Assembly (NCBI GenBank): GCA_963756975.1
Contig: CAVWPS010000002.1
Location: 434,001 to 498,000, forward strand
Direction: 5' to 3'
Origin: CAVRQM01 sp963756975
Lineage (GTDB): Bacteria > Pseudomonadota > Alphaproteobacteria > Acetobacterales > Acetobacteraceae
Length of the DNA stretch: 64,000 nt
Position 1 is the first letter of the stretch, and the number at the start of each line of letters is the position of its first letter. The notes under the pieces were generated by a model. It was not told the origin of the DNA. It saw nothing but the letters and a program-made list of their open reading frames with translations, and did no database searches. Below, piece after piece: positions 25,860 through 34,476 of this stretch. The position numbers were made by a program, and so were the translations under genes.

Positions 25860-26882
25860 ATGACCGTCCACACCCCCCCGCACGCCACCATCGCCCCGCC
25901 CGTCTCCGATGCGGGGCTGGTCTCCGCGATCGGCAACACGCCCCTGATCCGGCTGCGCCGCGCGTCCGAGGCGACCGGGTGCACGATCCTGGGCAAGGCC
26001 GAGTTCATGAATCCCGGCGGCTCGGTCAAGGACCGCGCGGCGCTGGCGATCATCCAGGATGCGGAGCGGCGCGGCACGCTGAAGCCGGGCGGCGTGATCG
26101 TCGAGGGCACGGCGGGCAACACCGGCATCGGCCTGACCCTGGTCGGCAACGCGCGCGGCTACCGCTGCGTGATCGTGATGCCGGAGACGCAATCGTCGGA
26201 GAAGATCGACTTCCTCCGCATGATCGGCGCCGATCTGCGGCTGATCCCGGCGGCCCCGTACAAAAGCCCCGGCAACTACGTCCACGTGAGCGAGCGGCTG
26301 GCGCAGGAACTGGGCGCGGTGTGGGCGAACCAGTTCGACAATCTGGCCAACCGCGACGGCCACGCCGCCAGCACCGGCCCCGAGATCTGGCACCAGACGC
26401 AGGGCCGGGTCGACGCGTTCACCTGCGCCTGCGGCACCGGCGGCACGCTGGCGGGCGTGTCGATGGCGCTGAAGGCACGCAACCCGGCGGTGCGGATCGT
26501 GCTGGCCGACCCGGAGGGCAGCGCCCTATACGGCTGGCGCACGGACGGCGACATGACGATGACCGGGTCGTCGATCACCGAGGGCATCGGCCAGAGCCGG
26601 GTGCCGGGCAACCTCGAAGGGGTCGAAATCGACGGCGCCTTGCGAATCCCGGACGCCGAGGCGCTGGAGCAGGTGTTCGACCTGCTGATCCACGAGGGCC
26701 TCTCGGTCGGCGGCTCGGCCGGGGTGAACGTCGCCGCCGCGATCCGGGTCGCGCGCGACCTCGGGCCGGGGCACACGATCGTCACGATCCTTTGCGACAG
26801 CGGTGCCCGCTACCAGAGCAAGCTGTTCAACCCCGGCTTCCTGCGATCCAAAGGTCTGCCCACGCCGCCGTGGCTGACCTGA
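25860..26882 (+). CDS. cysK: Cysteine synthase A (O-acetylserine sulfhydrylase)
   Basis: 340 residues. PLP-dependent synthesis of cysteine from O-acetylserine and sulfide. PLP-binding Lys57 lies in NPGGSVKDRA, the substrate loop is GTAGNTGIGL and the phosphate loop is CGTGGTLAGV. The C-terminus ends LCDSGARYQSKLF, as in this family. An extra ~18 N-terminal residues precede the usual start. It diverges from the methyltransferase and is followed 11 bases later by the TPR gene on the same strand. Confidence 0.94.
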   Translation: MTVHTPPHATIAPPVSDAGLVSAIGNTPLIRLRRASEATGCTILGKAEFMNPGGSVKDRAALAIIQDAERRGTLKPGGVIVEGTAGNTGIGLTLVGNARGYRCVIVMPETQSSEKIDFLRMIGADLRLIPAAPYKSPGNYVHVSERLAQELGAVWANQFDNLANRDGHAASTGPEIWHQTQGRVDAFTCACGTGGTLAGVSMALKARNPAVRIVLADPEGSALYGWRTDGDMTMTGSSITEGIGQSRVPGNLEGVEIDGALRIPDAEALEQVFDLLIHEGLSVGGSAGVNVAAAIRVARDLGPGHTIVTILCDSGARYQSKLFNPGFLRSKGLPTPPWLT

Positions 26883-26893
26883 GGGTCCGCTCC

Positions 26894-28187
26894 ATGCGCG
26901 ACTGGCGCGGCCTGACCGTCAGCAACGCGGCTCCGGCCACCCTCGCCGCCATGGACGATTTCGCGACCGGCTTCCTCGGCTATCACCCGCGAATGCTGGG
27001 CATCGCGGCGGCCGCCGACGCGGACCCCGGCTGCGCGCTGGCGCAGGCGCAAGTGGCCATCCTGCACATGCTGGCCGAGACCCGGTCCGCCCCGGACGCC
27101 GCCCGCCCCCACCTCGATCGGGCCGAGCGCGTCGTCGCCGGCACGACCGGACGCGAGCGCAAGACGGTCGCGGCCGTCCGGGCGTGGGCCGAGGACGACA
27201 TCGACCGCTCGCTCGGGTTGCTGGACGAGATCGCGACCGAACACCCGCGCGACATCGTCGCCGCCAAGCTCGCCCAGATGCACCGCTTCAACCGGGGCGA
27301 CGCGGCGGGGATGCGGCACAGCGGCCTGGTCGCGCAGGCGGCCAACGACGACGTGGCGCACGCGCACAGCATGGCGGCGTTCGGCCATGAGCAGTGCAAC
27401 GACATGCGGGCGGCCGAGCGCGCGGCCATGGCGGCGCTGGCGATCGATCCGGACGAGCCGTGGGGCCATCACGCGATGGCCCACATCATGCTCACCGAGG
27501 GCCGCAACGCCGAGGCGCGCGCGTTCCTGACCGAAGCCGCGCCGAGTTGGGACGGCCGGTTCAGCTTCATCCGCACGCACAACCACTGGCATCTGGCGCT
27601 GGTGCGGATCGAACAGGGCGACGGTGCCGCCGTGCTCGACGCGTTCGACCGCCACGTCTGGAACGACGAGCCGTCGTTGCCGCAGGATCAGGTCGGCGCG
27701 GTGTCGCTGCTGGCCCGGCTGGAACTCGTCGGCGTCGATGTGGGCGGCCGCTGGGCCGGATTGGCACCGTGGCTGCGCGGCCGGATCGACGACCACGTAC
27801 AGCCGTTTCTCTCGATGCAGTATCTCTATGGCCTGTCCCGCGCCGGCGATCAGGCGGCGGCGGACGAGATGATGGCGGCGATCCGGGCCACCGCCGCCCA
27901 GAGCGCCTGGCGGGCCTGGGGCGAGGTGTGCGTGCCCGCGTGCGAGGGTCTGCTCGCCCACGCCCGAGGCGATTTCGCATGGGCGGCCGGGACGCTCGGC
28001 GCGGTGTCTGCCGAGGATGGAGCTGACCGGCGGCAGCATCGCGCAACGCGATCTGTTCGAGCAGATTTTCACCGACAGCCTGATCCGGACGGGACGGACG
28101 ACCGAGGCCGCGTGCCGGCTCCGCGCCCGGCTGGTCGGCAATCCCGGCAGTCTGCCGACGCAGATCGCCCTGTCGCGCCTCGGCTGA
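26894..28187 (+). pseudogene. TPR38-type tetratricopeptide protein with a one-base frameshift near its 3' end
   Basis: Starting MRDWRGLTVS, the frame encodes ~370 residues of helical TPR-like repeats (AAMDDFATGFLGY, HAHSMAAFGHEQ, WGHHAMAHIML, THNHWHLALV) typical of the TPR repeat protein 38 family. At 28007 the frame slips: continuing gives a meaningless basic tail to 28291. Deleting the T at 28007 instead gives L-P-R-M-E-L-T-G-G-S-I-A-Q-R-D-L-F-E-Q and a stop at 28187. That is the ending expected for the family, and the corrected length is 430 aa. Function unknown. It is probably co-transcribed with cysK, and a hairpin follows the corrected stop. Confidence 0.8.
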
Positions 28188-28205
28188 GCATTCCCCGGAA
28201 TCAAA

Positions 28206-28234
28206 AACGGGACGAGGCTTGCGCCCGTCCCGTT
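28206..28234 (+). terminator. Rho-independent-like hairpin after the TPR gene
   Basis: aacgggacg pairs with cgtcccgtt (9 bp, 11-base loop), 19 bases after the corrected TPR stop. There is only a short T run, so its strength is uncertain. It lies between convergent genes and could serve both. Confidence 0.55.
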
Positions 28235-28292
28235 CCCGTATCGCGGGGATTCAGCCGAACGGTTTCCCGCCCGGCTGCCCCGAAACGCTAGT

Positions 28293-29663
28293 TCAGGCCG
28301 CGATGCTCTCGACCTGATAGGCGGCAACCAGCTCGGCACCGTCGTTCGCGCGGCGGACCCGCAGGCTCGACGCGTCGACGCCGGCCGGAACCGAAACTTC
28401 GAACGCCTGGCAGCCGCTGCCGATGCCGGCCTTCCAGAGGTCGGCGCGGAAGCGGTTGGCGAGCATGCTGGCGACGACGGTGCCGCCGGAGACCAGCTCG
28501 AGGCACACCGGAACGTCCGGCTTGGCCGAATGCTGCGCCCAGCCGCGAACCACGCCGTCGACCACCGGGCCGACGCGGCCGAGCAGCCCGCCGAAATCGG
28601 CGGTATCGGAAGCGGCCGGGTCGGCGCGCAGCGCGATCGCGCCACGGATCGACTCGACGATCGCGCCGTCTTCGAGGCGCGGGGCGCAGTAGACCGGCTC
28701 GCCACGCTGCTCGTTCGGATAGAGGTCGGCATACTCGTGCGCGTTGTGGAACACCGCGCGGCTGCTGTCGTCGATGAAGCTTTCGGTGGCCGCGCCCTCG
28801 GCGAACACGATGCCATGCTGGTCGAGCTCGACGTGGAAATACTCGACCGACGCCATTTCGGTGATCTTGACGATCGACGTGCCGTTGACGAGCGCCTCGG
28901 CCGGAACAAGCACGCCCTGGATCAGCAGCGCGTGGTTCGGCGAGAGGTAGAGGTCACGGCTCGGAACGTTGTCGGCAAGCGCGCCGGCGCGGACCAGGAC
29001 CGGCAGCAGGGCGACGTTGCCCTGGCTGAAACGGTTGTCGTAGGCGCGATGGCCGACCCACTTGACGGGAGCCGAACCGCTCAGGGTGGTGACCGCCTGG
29101 CCGATCGTCAGCGCCTCGACGGCGACATCGCCGGCCGGGGTCGCGATCATCGTGCCGCGCAGGTAGCAGCTGGTGAACGACACGGAGCCGGCATCGGTCT
29201 TCAGCTCGACCGAGAAGCCGATCGGGCCGTTGCTGCCGATATTGTCGCCCGGACCCGCCGACGTGGACGTATTGGTCGAGCCACCCGACGTGACCACGTT
29301 CGAAATGACCGACTTTCCGTTGACCAGGATGTTGTCGATGTAGAGGTTCTCGGCCGTCGACTGAACCACGCCGCCCTGATCGTTCAGGAAGGTGATGACG
29401 ATCTTGTGCTCGTCCGTGGCGCCCAGGGCCGGAACCTTGATCCGGAACACGGTGTCGCGACCGGTCGGGGCACCGCTGTTGTTACCGACGTTTCCCGGCT
29501 GATTGTCGCCGCGGTAGTGCCGCGCGCCGACCTTGTTGTTGGCCGGCGTTACATCGACGCCATCGACGGTAACCGTGAACAGAGCCGGATCGCCGCCGCC
29601 CTGCGCTTCGGTGAGGGCTTTGTCGGCCGAGAGGTCAAGGACCAAGACGTCTGAAGCAGCCAT
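28293..29663 (-). CDS. Secreted Hint-domain protein with N-terminal carbohydrate-binding module
   Basis: 456 residues in three parts. Residues 1-115 (VLVLDLSADKALT...FTVTVDG...NLYIDNILVNG) look like a Ca-dependent xylan-binding module of the CBM60 type. A Hint (hedgehog/intein) domain begins at Cys166 (SCYLRGTMIATPAG) and includes LSPNHALLI and ESFIDDSS. The final ~90 residues are a beta-domain with VRGWAQ...F-R-A-D-L-x-x-A-G-I-G-x-G. No classical signal peptide is seen; such proteins in Acetobacteraceae are thought to be exported otherwise. The Hint part may self-cleave at Cys166. The start has an AAGG site nine bases upstream. Confidence 0.88.
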   Translation of the reverse strand: MAASDVLVLDLSADKALTEAQGGGDPALFTVTVDGVDVTPANNKVGARHYRGDNQPGNVGNNSGAPTGRDTVFRIKVPALGATDEHKIVITFLNDQGGVVQSTAENLYIDNILVNGKSVISNVVTSGGSTNTSTSAGPGDNIGSNGPIGFSVELKTDAGSVSFTSCYLRGTMIATPAGDVAVEALTIGQAVTTLSGSAPVKWVGHRAYDNRFSQGNVALLPVLVRAGALADNVPSRDLYLSPNHALLIQGVLVPAEALVNGTSIVKITEMASVEYFHVELDQHGIVFAEGAATESFIDDSSRAVFHNAHEYADLYPNEQRGEPVYCAPRLEDGAIVESIRGAIALRADPAASDTADFGGLLGRVGPVVDGVVRGWAQHSAKPDVPVCLELVSGGTVVASMLANRFRADLWKAGIGSGCQAFEVSVPAGVDASSLRVRRANDGAELVAAYQVESIAA

Positions 29664-29821
29664 GCTGATTAACCTTCTTATGCGCGGCGCAACGCCGGTT
29701 TACCGCCGATGAGTCGGCGCGTTGATGGCCAACTAGACGGAGATATCAAGAAAGCGCAACAGATTTCGGGTTAATGAATCGTGACGTTCACGCCGCTCAC
29801 CTGACCGGCCTCGCGGCCCCG

Positions 29822-29839
29822 ACGGACGCTTACGTCCGT
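29822..29839 (-). terminator. Hairpin after the DUF3072 gene
   Basis: acggacg and cgtccgt form a 7-bp stem with a 4-base loop, 12 bases beyond the DUF3072 stop. No long T run follows on the minus strand. The rest of 29664-29850 is lower in GC than its neighbours and must hold the Hint gene promoter; I see no gene in it. Confidence 0.4.
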
Positions 29840-29850
29840 TAACGGGCGGC

Positions 29851-30084
29851 TCAGTGGTCGCGGCCGCGACCGGTTCTGGACTGCAACTCGTCGATTTTCA
29901 GGCTGGCTTCCGCCTTGGTCAGAGTGTCGTCGAACGCCTCCCCGGCCTCCTCGCAGAGCGTTTTCAGATAGCTCGCCTGGGCACCGGTCATCGTCTCGTC
30001 GCCGGTCGTCCAATCATGCGGGTCTTTGACGGTGTTCGAGGCGACGGAGTCATCGTGGGCAGGGGTCTTCGGGTTCGTGCTCAT
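29851..30084 (-). CDS. DUF3072 small protein
   Basis: 77 residues from ATG 30084. The DUF3072 pattern is plain: DPHDWTTGDETMTGAQASYLKTLCEEAGE, then LTKAEASLKIDELQSRTGRG. These small acidic-helical proteins are common in alpha- and actinobacteria and have no known function. The gene is alone on its strand, diverges from the amino-acid permease genes and is closed by a small hairpin. Confidence 0.88.
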   Translation of the reverse strand: MSTNPKTPAHDDSVASNTVKDPHDWTTGDETMTGAQASYLKTLCEEAGEAFDDTLTKAEASLKIDELQSRTGRGRDH

Positions 30085-30168
30085 AGCGTCAATGACGCGG
30101 TATGGACCCGGTTTGTTCCGCGCCCGCGTTCGCTTGTCGATCACCGGTCCGTGTGCCAGCGTGGCGAT

Positions 30169-30876
30169 GTGACGACGCCATATCCCGACGCCTCGCTCGC
30201 GCTGATCGGCTTCGGTCCGGGCGGCTGGGGACCCCGGCTCGCCGAGGGGATGTGGCTCACGATCCAGATCAGCGTCTGCGGCTACGCCGTCGGGATCGTG
30301 CTCGGCCTGCTCGGCGCGTGGGCTAAGCTCGGCGGCAGCAGGATCGGCCGGATCGGCGGATTGTTGTACACGACGCTCGTCCGCGCCGTGCCGGAGCTGC
30401 TGCTCATCATCCTTTTGTATTACAGCGGCACGCAGGCGCTGCAGGACAGCCTCGGGATCGAGGTTGACGCGTTTACCGCCGCCGTCATCACGCTCGGCTT
30501 CGTCCAGGGCGCTTATCTGACCGAGGTGTTTCGCGGCGCGATCCAGGCCGTCCCGGTCGGTGTGTCCGAAGCGGGACGCGCACTGGCGTTGCGGCAAGGA
30601 CAGCGGCTCCGGCTGGTGACGCTGCCGCTGGCGCTGCAGAACGCGTTGCCGGGCATGGGCAACCTTTGGCTCGCCATCCTGAAAGACAGTTCGCTGATCA
30701 GCGTCGTCGGATTTTCCGAGTTGCTGTACACTGGCCAATCCGGCGGCGCGGCGACGAAGCTGTACTTTTTCTTCTACGCGGTGACCGCAATCCTGTTCCT
30801 GGTGCTGACCGCCGTGTCGAGCCTGGTGTTATCGCGGATCGGCCGGACTCCGGGCCGCGGCATGGCCCGGGTCTGA
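30169..30876 (+). CDS. Amino-acid-type ABC permease (HisQ-like)
   Basis: 235 residues from GTG 30169 (VTTPYPDASLALIGFGPGGWG); upstream in-frame codons run through the divergent DUF3072 gene. Five or so membrane helices with the polar-amino-acid permease pattern: G-M-W-L-T-I-Q-I-S, LVRAVPELLLIILLYY, the EAA loop EVFRGAIQAVPVGVSEAGRALAL and KDSSLISVVG. It pairs with the next permease, six bases after its stop, as HisQ pairs with HisM for Lys/Arg/His/opine-type uptake. Confidence 0.9.
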   Translation: MTTPYPDASLALIGFGPGGWGPRLAEGMWLTIQISVCGYAVGIVLGLLGAWAKLGGSRIGRIGGLLYTTLVRAVPELLLIILLYYSGTQALQDSLGIEVDAFTAAVITLGFVQGAYLTEVFRGAIQAVPVGVSEAGRALALRQGQRLRLVTLPLALQNALPGMGNLWLAILKDSSLISVVGFSELLYTGQSGGAATKLYFFFYAVTAILFLVLTAVSSLVLSRIGRTPGRGMARV

Positions 30877-30882
30877 GTCCGC

Positions 30883-31602
30883 ATGTTCGACGCCGACTAC
30901 GCGCTCTCGATCCTGCCGAACCTGCTTCAGGGCACGATCGTCACGATCGAACTCGTGGTGACGGCGGTCCTCGCCGGCATGGCGCTCGCCATCGTCGTGG
31001 CACTGCTCCGTGTCTCGTCCAGCCCGTGGCGGCGCTGGCCCGCTTGGGCCTACATCCAGGTGATCCGCGGCACGCCGCTGCTGGTGCAGATCTACCTGTT
31101 TTACTACGGTCTCGGCACCGTCTTCGCGCAGACCCCGGCGATCCGGCAAAGCGTCCTGTGGCCCTATCTGCGCGACGGCTTCTGGTACGCGGTGATCGCG
31201 CTCGGCGTCTCGACCGGCGCCTACGCGGGCGAGATCTTGCGCGGCGCCATCCAGACGGTGCCGCGCGGCGAGATCGAGGCCGGCCGCTCGCTCGGGCTGC
31301 GGCCGCGCCACGTCACCGCCCTGATCGTGCTCCCGCGCGCGATCGCGACCTGCCTGCCCGCCCTCGGCGGGGAGACCATCCTGACCTTGAAATCGACCGC
31401 CCTGGCGTCGACCATCACCGTGCTCGACGTCATGGGTCAGGCGAGGGTGATGAAGGCGCAATCGCTCCGGCTGTATGAACCTCTGCTGGAAGCGGCGGTG
31501 ATCTACATCGTGCTCACGCTGCTCATCACCCGCGCATTCGCCTACGCGGAGTCGCGGATGGGCCGCCACCGCGAGCCGATCCGCCAGCTCGACACGGCAT
31601 AG
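30883..31602 (+). CDS. Amino-acid-type ABC permease (HisM-like)
   Basis: 239 residues with the same family build: TIELVVTAVLAGM, YIQVIRGTPLLVQIYLFYYG, EAA loop EILRGAIQTVPRGEIEAGRSLGL and LKSTALASTITVLDVMG. The RGTPLLVQ and EAA motifs are intact. It forms the heterodimeric membrane part with the upstream permease. No ATPase gene is present in or around the operon. The likely binding protein gene lies 1.2 kb downstream on the other strand, with benE between. Confidence 0.92.
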   Translation: MFDADYALSILPNLLQGTIVTIELVVTAVLAGMALAIVVALLRVSSSPWRRWPAWAYIQVIRGTPLLVQIYLFYYGLGTVFAQTPAIRQSVLWPYLRDGFWYAVIALGVSTGAYAGEILRGAIQTVPRGEIEAGRSLGLRPRHVTALIVLPRAIATCLPALGGETILTLKSTALASTITVLDVMGQARVMKAQSLRLYEPLLEAAVIYIVLTLLITRAFAYAESRMGRHREPIRQLDTA

Positions 31603-31610
31603 ACGCGGCC

Positions 31611-32771
31611 ATGGCCCAGTCTTTCGGGCAGCCGGTCGCGGCCGGTCTGCTGGCGGCGTTCGTCGGCTTCGCGGGCTCGTTCGCGGTCGTCGTGAACGGG
31701 CTGATCGCGGCGGGCGCCAATCCGGCGCAGGCGGCGTCGGGGCTGATGGCGTTGTGCGTGGCCATGGGCCTGTGCGGAATCGTGCTCAGCCTGTGGCTCA
31801 GACTGCCGGTGTCGGTGGCGTGGTCGACGCCCGGCGCCGCGCTGCTTGCCGCCTCGCCGCCGGTGCCGGGGGGCTACGGCGTGGCGGTCGGCGCGTTCCT
31901 GATCTGCGGCGCGATGATCGTGGTGGCCGGGATGTGGCGTCCGCTGAGCCGTCTGGTCGGCCTGATCCCCGCCCCGCTCGCGTCCGCCATGCTGGCGGGC
32001 GTACTGCTCCCGCTCTGCCTCGCGCCGGTTCACGCGGTCGCGACGCAGCCGGTCGCGGGGCTCGCCATCATCGTGACCTGGGCGGTCGTGGGCCGGGTTC
32101 GCCGCCTGCTCGCCGTGCCGGCGGCGGTCATCGTGGCCGCCATCTGCATCGCGCTCGGGACCGACCTGCCGCCCGCCACATTCGCCCACGCCCTGCCGCA
32201 TCCCGTCTTCACGATGCCGGCGTTCACGCTCGCCACGGCGATCGGGACCGCGTTGCCGCTGTTCATCGTCACCATGGCGAGTCAGAACATCCCGGGCTTC
32301 GCGATCCTGCGCCTGAACGGCTACACCCCGGACGCGCGGCCGTTGCTGACCGCGACCGGGGTCGGCACGCTGCTCGCCGCCCCGTTCGGCGCCCACGCGA
32401 TCAACCTCGCCGCCATCACCGCCGCCCTGTGCGCCGGCCCGGACGCCGGCCCGGACCCGGCGCGGCGCTGGATCGCGGGCCTGACGAACGGGCTCGCCTA
32501 CGTCGTCCTGGGCCTGTTCGCCGGCTTCGCGACCGCGTTCATGGCCGCCTCGCCGCCGGTGCTGATCGAGTCGGTGGCGGGCTTGGCCATGCTCGGCGCA
32601 CTCGGGGCCGCGCTCCACACCGCGACGGCCACGCTGGATTCGCGTGAGGCGGCGCTGGTGACGTTCCTGGTCTCCGCCGCCGGCACCACGTTCTTCGGCA
32701 TCGGCGGCGCGTTCTGGGGCCTGCTCGCCGGGGGCGGGCTGCTGGCGCTTTCGAAGCTGAGACGGCTGTAG
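31611..32771 (+). CDS. benE: BenE-family benzoate/H+ symporter
   Basis: 386 residues, about 12 membrane helices. QPVAAGLLAAFVGFAGSFAVVV, the VAWSTPGAALLA motif and ASQNIPGFAILRLNGY are strong BenE markers. Family members import benzoate with protons, but benzoate catabolic genes are not in view and the true substrate may be another small aromatic or organic acid. It starts eight bases after the HisM-like permease, so it sits in the ABC permease transcript, and it converges on the binding-protein gene. Confidence 0.9.
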   Translation: MAQSFGQPVAAGLLAAFVGFAGSFAVVVNGLIAAGANPAQAASGLMALCVAMGLCGIVLSLWLRLPVSVAWSTPGAALLAASPPVPGGYGVAVGAFLICGAMIVVAGMWRPLSRLVGLIPAPLASAMLAGVLLPLCLAPVHAVATQPVAGLAIIVTWAVVGRVRRLLAVPAAVIVAAICIALGTDLPPATFAHALPHPVFTMPAFTLATAIGTALPLFIVTMASQNIPGFAILRLNGYTPDARPLLTATGVGTLLAAPFGAHAINLAAITAALCAGPDAGPDPARRWIAGLTNGLAYVVLGLFAGFATAFMAASPPVLIESVAGLAMLGALGAALHTATATLDSREAALVTFLVSAAGTTFFGIGGAFWGLLAGGGLLALSKLRRL

Positions 32772-32772
32772 G

Positions 32773-33564
32773 CTATCCGCCGTAGACGTCGAAGTTGAAA
32801 TACTTCTTGGCGATCTTGTCGTAGGTTCCGTCGGCGCGGATTTTCGCGATCCCGTCGTTCAGCTTGGCGAGCAACGCCGTGTCGTCGTTGCGCACCGCCC
32901 CGCCGACGCCGTCGCCCATCACGTCGCGATCGTTATCGGCCGGGATGAGCAGCTTCACCTCGGCGTCCTTGCCCTGCGGGCTGCTCAAAAAGTCGTTCAG
33001 CGCGATGCTATCCGCCATCAGCGCGTCGACTCGCCCGGCGAGCAAGTCCGCATTCGCGTTGTCCTGGCTGTCGTAGGTTTTCAGCGTGACGAGGTCGCCG
33101 AAATGCTTCTGGACGTAGGCGGCGTGGATCGTGCTGCTCTGCACGCCGATGATCTTGCCCTTCAGCGCCGACGGATCGGCCAGCGTCAGCTTCAGATCGG
33201 TCGACTTCAGCGCCACGATCTCGGACGGCGTGTTGTAGTACTTGTTGGTGAACGTCACCGCCTTCTTGCGCTCCGGCGTGATCGACATCGACGCCCAGAT
33301 CACGTCGATCTTCTTGGCGTTCAGCGCCGGGATGATCCCGTCGAACGCGGTGCCCACCATCTCGCATTTCAGGCTCTCGGCCGCGCAGACGGCGTTCATC
33401 AGATCGACCTCGAACCCGCTCCACTTGCCATCCGCACCCTGCGAGGCGAACGGCGGGTAAGGCGAGCTGTCCGCGCCGAATTTCAGCACGGCGTCGTCGG
33501 CGCGGGCCGCCGTCGACAGCAGCGCCAACGCGGCGATCGTGGCCAGAAGCGTCCTGCGGATCAT
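32773..33564 (-). CDS. Amino-acid ABC transporter substrate-binding protein (HisJ/ArgT-like)
   Basis: 263 residues from ATG 33564 (MIRRTLLATIAALALL), a Sec signal cut after ARA. The SBP_bac_3 pattern is clear: KFGADSSPYPPFASQGADGKW, GFEVDLMNAVC, DGIIPALNAKKIDVIWASMSITPERK and LKGKIIGVQSSTIH. It probably serves the HisQ/HisM-like permeases, although it is encoded on the opposite strand and separated by benE. The EVDLMNA and R-K motifs fit basic amino-acid or opine ligands. Confidence 0.92.
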   Translation of the reverse strand: MIRRTLLATIAALALLSTAARADDAVLKFGADSSPYPPFASQGADGKWSGFEVDLMNAVCAAESLKCEMVGTAFDGIIPALNAKKIDVIWASMSITPERKKAVTFTNKYYNTPSEIVALKSTDLKLTLADPSALKGKIIGVQSSTIHAAYVQKHFGDLVTLKTYDSQDNANADLLAGRVDALMADSIALNDFLSSPQGKDAEVKLLIPADNDRDVMGDGVGGAVRNDDTALLAKLNDGIAKIRADGTYDKIAKKYFNFDVYGG

Positions 33565-33674
33565 TTCGGTTCCCCTCATCGTTGAAGGGCGGGATCGAAC
33601 ACCAAGGCTCTGGCAAAGGCAATCTGGCGCGGCCGGGACCCGATACTCGAAAGGCCGGATACTCGAAGGACCGG

Positions 33675-34175
33675 TCAGGGACGCGATTTGACCAGCATCA
33701 ACGCCAGCATGTCCGCCTGCTCGGCCGCGGCTATGGCAGCGAATGAGGCCATGGCATATTCGACCGTGTCGATCAGATCGGCCACGTCGGAACGGTCGAA
33801 CACGGCATTCGGGTCGTAGTCGGCCAAATGTCGCAACTCCTAAATCGACACGAAGTCCTCCGCGAACTCACGGGCCGCCTGGCTCATCGAACGGTAGCCG
33901 AGCTGTATCTGCACGCTCTGCCTCAACGTCGGCTTCGCAATCTCCTGGCAGGCCTTGGCCATGTCGGCGTGACTGTAGCCTCGGTAGATCAGTGCGAATG
34001 CGCCCCGATTGGCGACAGGGTCGCCGACGAAGCGGCAAGCTCCGGCATTCAGGACCAGATGGAACAGAGCATAGTAGGCGGTCGAAATCGCACGCCGACG
34101 ATGAGCATCGGTCGATGGAGCGGCATCACTGATCAACCCTCGTGCGACGGAGACGAACTCCGCCGGATCAATCAC
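33675..34175 (-). pseudogene. HEPN-domain protein interrupted by one in-frame amber codon
   Basis: Read from ATG 34175, the protein has HEPN helices: HRRRAISTAYYALFHLVL, then YSHADMAKACQEI and EFAEDFVS. A TAG at 33842-33840 ends it after 111 residues. The same frame then continues sensibly with ELRHLADYDPNAVF...AAEQADMLALML to a TGA at 33675, for 166 codons in all. RHLADYDP right after the stop is itself a typical HEPN-family ending. A single C-to-T or similar change therefore explains the break. HEPN proteins are often RNases or toxin-system partners. It overlaps the 102-aa gene by eight bases. Confidence 0.7.
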
Positions 34176-34476
34176 GCCTGCGTCGATCCCAGTCGGTTTG
34201 ATCGAGCATGATCAGCCGGCTCACCGCGGCCCCGACCTGATACAACTCGTCCGCGAGCCGAAGACCGATCTTCGACCGCGCCGCTCCGGGCCGCAGTGCC
34301 GATCGACTCGGATGATAAAGGTAGGTGACCTGATAGGCATCCCGATCGTCCGGGGAACGCTCCGTCACGAAGGCGCTCTCGACGACGTCGACATCCCCGA
34401 TCGCGTCCACTCCAGCGATCTCGCGCGCGGCATTCAATGCCAGCGACTTCAGATCGGCGGTGGACGCCATGCTCAT
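34168..34476 (-). CDS. Small protein paired with the HEPN gene, unknown function
   Basis: 102 residues from ATG 34476 (MSMASTADLKSLAL). It has an alpha-beta look: AREIAGVDAIGDVDVVESAF, a central AYQVTYLYHPSRS strand, then helices GLRLADELYQVGAA and a final LIMLDQTDWDRRR. I see no nucleotidyltransferase G-S motif, so it is not a standard MNT partner. Its end overlaps the HEPN start by eight bases and its start overlaps the ABM gene stop by four, so it is translated in a chain. An antitoxin role is inference from pairing only. Confidence 0.6.
   Translation of the reverse strand: MSMASTADLKSLALNAAREIAGVDAIGDVDVVESAFVTERSPDDRDAYQVTYLYHPSRSALRPGAARSKIGLRLADELYQVGAAVSRLIMLDQTDWDRRRRD

Noticed and set aside
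33840..33842. Amber codon read as pyrrolysine or a programmed read-through site
   Set aside because: No pyrrolysine genes or recoding structure are seen, and the break sits where related HEPN proteins have an ordinary residue. A simple mutation or error is more likely.
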